Source: Clostridiales bacterium
GTDB taxonomy: Bacteria; Bacillota; Clostridia; Saccharofermentanales; Saccharofermentanaceae
Length of the DNA stretch: 9,580 nt
NCBI GenBank assembly: GCA_017612755.1
Contig: JAGAFH010000235.1
Span: 1-9,580 of the forward strand
Direction of reading: 5' to 3'
In this document: piece after piece, positions 6,757 through 9,580 of the stretch
How the letters are laid out: each line of letters opens with the position of its first letter
Numbering within the stretch: position 1 is the first letter of the stretch
Made by a program: the position numbers and the translations under genes
The notes under the pieces: model-generated
The model's input: the letters and a program-made list of their open reading frames with translations, nothing else
Database searches by the model: none
Told to the model about the DNA's origin: nothing

Positions 6757-7653
6757 ATGGAGAAGAAAGCTATCTACCATCTTCCGGGACTGTTTGAGTT
6801 CTATGAACTCTATAAATGTTTCCTGCCATTATTTTATGAGCACAGAGAGTATTTCTACGACTGGTGTGACATCGGTTCCGTCTACGGAGCTCCGGAAGGA
6901 TGTATATGGGGCGGAGGCCGGGTAGGAGTAGGGGATGAGGATCCTTCTGATGTGCTGGCCCTTCTGGAAAAGTACGATATATCAGCCCGGCCGACTTTCA
7001 GTAATTCCCTTTTTCGCCAGGAACATCTGTCTGATAAAAAGTGCAATGCCCTTTGTGATCTTTTCGAAAAGGGGAAGGTACAAAACGGAGTCATTGTTTA
7101 TTCGGAGCTTCTTATCGATCATTTAAGGGCTAACTATTCGGGGCTGTATCTGGTTTCTTCAACCACCAAAGTCATGACTGACTTTTCTGAGTTTCTTGCG
7201 GAACTTAACAGGGAGGACTTTAAATATGTGGTCCCTGATTTCAGGTTGAACAAAAAGCTTTCAGAGCTTAATGCTCTTTCACAGGATCAGAAGGACAAGG
7301 TGGAATTTCTCTGTAACGAATGCTGCTGGTTCGGCTGCTACGACAGGAAGAACTGCTATGAGAACGTGAGCAGGAAGTGCCTTGGGGAACCCTGCGAAGA
7401 TCATGTATGCGTATCTCCTGAAGCCAAGAAAGGTTACCGTTTTTCGGAGGCCATGAAGAACCCGGGATTTATAGGGACAGATGATATCCTGGATACTTAT
7501 CTCCCGGCAGGTTTTTCCAACTTTAAGATAGAGGGCAGAGGCCTTGGAAGCGCAGTGGTGCTGGAGTTCCTTCTTTACTATCTGACTAAGCCTGAATACC
7601 GGCTTAAAGTAAGGGAAGAGATCTATCTGGATCCCATGCTTGATCTGTTCTGA
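6757..7653 (+). CDS. Cysteine-rich conserved protein of unclear function, with a peptidase-U32-like Cys motif
   Basis: I do not recognise a characterised family with certainty. The 298-residue product is soluble, with no signal peptide or membrane segment. It has 13 Cys, eight of them between residues 186 and 218 in a pattern C..CC...C.....C.......C....C....C. NECCWFGCYDRKNCYE (187-202) recalls the NE.C...C..R..CY motif of U32-type and UbiU/UbiV-like proteins, which use such Cys to hold an Fe-S cluster. Upstream parts (WCDIGSVYGAP near 36-46, ARPTFSNS near 77-84, VIVYSELLIDHL near 112-123, VSSTTKV near 133-139, KYVVPDFRLNKK near 156-167) suggest alternating strands and helices of a TIM barrel. 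A metal or Fe-S protein is my inference, not shown. GGGAG precedes the start by 7 bp. It lies 44 bp after the GNAT gene and 16 bp before the MEMO-AMMECR1 gene, so it may be part of that system. Confidence 0.7.
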   Translation: MEKKAIYHLPGLFEFYELYKCFLPLFYEHREYFYDWCDIGSVYGAPEGCIWGGGRVGVGDEDPSDVLALLEKYDISARPTFSNSLFRQEHLSDKKCNALCDLFEKGKVQNGVIVYSELLIDHLRANYSGLYLVSSTTKVMTDFSEFLAELNREDFKYVVPDFRLNKKLSELNALSQDQKDKVEFLCNECCWFGCYDRKNCYENVSRKCLGEPCEDHVCVSPEAKKGYRFSEAMKNPGFIGTDDILDTYLPAGFSNFKIEGRGLGSAVVLEFLLYYLTKPEYRLKVREEIYLDPMLDLF

Positions 7654-7655
7654 AG

Positions 7656-7662
7656 AAAGGAG
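7656..7662 (+). promoter_or_regulatory. Ribosome binding site that sets the MEMO-AMMECR1 start
   Basis: AAAGGAG lies 7 bp before the ATG at 7670. A longer frame could start at 7640, inside the preceding gene, but would place this site within the coding region. The MGICKGYMVPHPP start also matches where the LigB/MEMO domain begins. Confidence 0.8.
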
Positions 7663-7669
7663 AAGGATT

Positions 7670-9055
7670 ATGGGCATATGTAAAGGTTATATGGTACCTC
7701 ATCCGCCTTTGATCGTACCTGAAGTGGGACGTGGAAGTGAATCAGTTATTGAAGAGACGACTGCTTCTTATGACCGGGTAGGCCGGGACATTTCTGCAGT
7801 CTCTCCTGACACTATAGTGATAATCAGCCCCCACTCCGTAATGTACGGGGACTATTTTCATATTTCCCCCGGGAAAAAGGTAAGGGGTGATCTTGGAAAC
7901 TTCAGGGCTCCCGGAGTTGTTTTCGAGGAGGAGTACGACAGTGAGTTTACGGAGCTTCTCGAAAAACTTCTGAGGGCAGAGGGATTCCCGGGCGGCATCA
8001 GAGGCCAGAAGGAAAAGGATCTGGACCACGGTACCATGGTGCCTTTGTACTTCATCAGGAAATACTATAAGGGCGGGAAGATAATAAGGATAGGGCTGTC
8101 GGGCCTTCCTCTGACTGACCACTACAAGCTGGGAACATATATCAAGCAGGTCTCTGAAGAGCTGGACAGGAAGACTGTCATCGTGGCCAGTGGGGATCTG
8201 TCCCATAAGCTCAAGGAGGACGGTCCTTATGGTCTTGATCCTGCAGGTCCCGTATATGATGAGAAGATCATGGAAGCGGCCGGGAAAGCGGACTTTCTGG
8301 GTATGCTTCAGTTTGATGAGGAGTTTCTGGACCAGGCGGCTGAATGCGGTCACAGATCCTTTGTGATCATGGCAGGTGCTCTTGACGGGATGGATGTAAT
8401 ACCTGAGGTATTATCCCATCAGGATGTGACGGGAGTAGGTTACGGCATCTGTATCTTCGAGCCCCTGGGGGAGAATGAGGAAAGGCGGTTTCTTAAGGTG
8501 ATGGCAGATATGATCAAAGATGAAACGGCTTACGTAAAGCTGGCAAGAGCTTCAATCGAGATGTTCGTAAGAAACGGAAGACGGCTTAAGTTTCCGGAAG
8601 ATGTTTCTGCTGACCTTATAAAAGAGCTGCCGCCGGAAGCCACAAAAGACCGGGCGGGAGCTTTTGTATCGGTCCATAAGGGCGGAATGCTCAGTGGCTG
8701 TATCGGCACCATCGGGCCGGTCCAGAGTTCTATAGCAGAAGAGATAATAAGTAACGGCATAAGCGCCGTCTCAAGAGACCCCCGTTTTGATCCGGTGAGG
8801 GAGGATGAGCTGGAACTTCTGGAGTTAAGCGTGGATATCCTGGGAAAGCCTGAGCCCATTGAGGGGCCTTCGGAGCTTGATGTTAAAAGATACGGGGTCA
8901 TCGTCTCCTGCGGCGGAAGAAGGGGACTTCTCCTTCCGGATCTGGAGGGAGTCGATACGGTGGCAGAACAGATCTCTATCGCCATGAGAAAGGGCGGCAT
9001 CTATCCTGACGATAACTACCGTCTGGAGAGATTTGAAGTAATCAGGTACAGGTGA
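7670..9055 (+). CDS. amrB/amrA: MEMO/LigB-like domain fused to AMMECR1 domain (AmmeMemoRadiSam proteins B and A)
   Basis: The 461-residue product joins two domains. Residues 1 to about 265 are a MEMO/class III extradiol dioxygenase-like domain with conserved His in PHPPLIVPEVG (His11), ISPHSVMYG (His55), LDHGTMVPL (His120) and SGDLSH (His179), plus CGHRSF (226-231). These are candidate metal ligands. Residues about 280-461 are an AMMECR1 domain, with LSGCIGTIGP (341-350) matching the LRGCIG hallmark except Ser for Arg, then DPRFDPV (370-376) and RGLLLPDLEGV (418-428). In many bacteria and archaea these occur as separate genes or as this fusion, beside a radical SAM gene, as here 1 bp downstream. 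The reaction of the system is not established. Human MEMO1 binds iron or copper, so a metal role is plausible. Co-transcription with the upstream cysteine-rich gene is likely. Confidence 0.93.
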   Translation: MGICKGYMVPHPPLIVPEVGRGSESVIEETTASYDRVGRDISAVSPDTIVIISPHSVMYGDYFHISPGKKVRGDLGNFRAPGVVFEEEYDSEFTELLEKLLRAEGFPGGIRGQKEKDLDHGTMVPLYFIRKYYKGGKIIRIGLSGLPLTDHYKLGTYIKQVSEELDRKTVIVASGDLSHKLKEDGPYGLDPAGPVYDEKIMEAAGKADFLGMLQFDEEFLDQAAECGHRSFVIMAGALDGMDVIPEVLSHQDVTGVGYGICIFEPLGENEERRFLKVMADMIKDETAYVKLARASIEMFVRNGRRLKFPEDVSADLIKELPPEATKDRAGAFVSVHKGGMLSGCIGTIGPVQSSIAEEIISNGISAVSRDPRFDPVREDELELLELSVDILGKPEPIEGPSELDVKRYGVIVSCGGRRGLLLPDLEGVDTVAEQISIAMRKGGIYPDDNYRLERFEVIRYR

Positions 9056-9056
9056 T

Positions 9057-9580
9057 ATGGCAGTTTGTGAAGTTTGTTTCAGACACTGTGAAATAAATGA
9101 GGGAGCTGCAGGAGCCTGCGGTGCCAGGATCTGCCGGGAGGGGAAAGTCGTTGCCGGAAACTATGGAAGGATCACGGGCCTTGCCTTAGATCCCATAGAG
9201 AAGAAGCCCCTTAACAGGTTCTGTCCGGGCTCAAAGATCTTATCTGTGGGAAGCTATGGCTGTAACCTTTTCTGCCCCTTCTGCCAGAACCATGATATAT
9301 CCAGATCTGACGGCAGGGATTTTTGTGATGAGATAACCCCTGAAAAGCTGGCAGATATTGCCCTTAAGTACGAAAGCAGAGGAAATATCGGAGTCGCCTT
9401 TACCTATAACGAGCCTTTGGTGGGATATGAGTTTGTAAGGGATACGGCAAAGCTTGTCAGGGAAAGGGGCACGAAAAATGTGCTGGTCAGTAACGGCACA
9501 GCAGAGATCTCCATACTTGAAGAGATCCTGCCCTATATGGATGCCATGAATATCGACATCAAGTCCATGTCGGAAGATAC
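9057..9580 (+). CDS. amrS: AmmeMemoRadiSam radical SAM enzyme (3' end missing)
   Basis: The gene starts 1 bp after the MEMO-AMMECR1 stop, with AGGTG close upstream, and runs off the window end after 174 codons; the family usually has about 280-350. The radical SAM motif is CNLFCPFC (Cys69, Cys73, Cys76), the CX3CX2C that binds the SAM-linked [4Fe-4S] cluster. An N-terminal set of Cys (4, 7, 11, 21, 26; CEVCFRHC...CGARIC) could bind a second metal or cluster and is typical of this subgroup. YGRITGLALDPIEKKPLNRF (37-56) is a family hallmark, and the glycine-rich and strand motifs FTYNEP (115-120) and NIDIKS (165-170) fit the partial barrel, as in pyruvate formate-lyase activating enzymes. It makes a 5'-deoxyadenosyl radical; the target, possibly a protein or peptide, is unknown. 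Adjacency to the MEMO-AMMECR1 fusion supports the assignment over a generic activase. Confidence 0.93.
   Translation, partial: MAVCEVCFRHCEINEGAAGACGARICREGKVVAGNYGRITGLALDPIEKKPLNRFCPGSKILSVGSYGCNLFCPFCQNHDISRSDGRDFCDEITPEKLADIALKYESRGNIGVAFTYNEPLVGYEFVRDTAKLVRERGTKNVLVSNGTAEISILEEILPYMDAMNIDIKSMSED

Noticed and set aside
7742..8353. Long antisense open frame (203 codons) opposite the MEMO domain
   Set aside because: The forward frame has clear MEMO/LigB motifs and a ribosome site; the antisense product has no recognisable domain and is a shadow.

Overview
The window looks like the chromosome of a low-to-mid GC Firmicute, most plausibly a Lachnospiraceae or related Clostridia. This is inferred from strong AGGAG-type ribosome binding sites, extended -10 promoters, a secreted LRR/SLH-like/choline-binding-type repeat protein, and a fused MEMO-AMMECR1 gene beside a radical SAM gene. 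All supported genes are on the + strand. I see no rRNA, tRNA, CRISPR array, transposase or phage gene.

Region 1 (1-3083): two overlapping genes for a heterodimeric-type ABC exporter. The first is cut by the left window edge. Each encodes a membrane domain fused to an ATPase, and the substrate cannot be read from sequence.

Region 2 (3107-5363): a single secreted surface protein with its own extended -10 promoter. Its parts in order are a signal peptide, an EF-hand-like loop, about eleven 21-residue leucine-rich repeats, an S-layer-homology-like region, and C-terminal aromatic cell-wall-binding repeats.

Region 3 (5364-5609): a 246-bp intergenic region with the most unusual structure in the window. 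It holds three tandem copies, at an exact 63-bp period, of a 41-bp nested palindrome built from TTGACC/GGTCAA half-sites. The first copy also looks like the terminator of the surface-protein gene. The third ends 6 bp before an extended -10 element that drives the downstream genes.

Region 4 (5610-9580): six tightly packed genes that could form one transcript. They encode a small tautomerase-superfamily protein, a short flavodoxin-like protein, a GNAT acetyltransferase, a cysteine-rich protein of unclear family with a peptidase-U32-like motif, a MEMO/LigB-like plus AMMECR1 fusion, and the start of the partner radical SAM enzyme. The last two form the conserved but functionally unresolved AmmeMemoRadiSam system. 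The flavodoxin and cysteine-rich protein give the set a redox or metal flavour. The best candidates for something new are the 63-bp palindrome array and the possible link of the cysteine-rich protein to AmmeMemoRadiSam.
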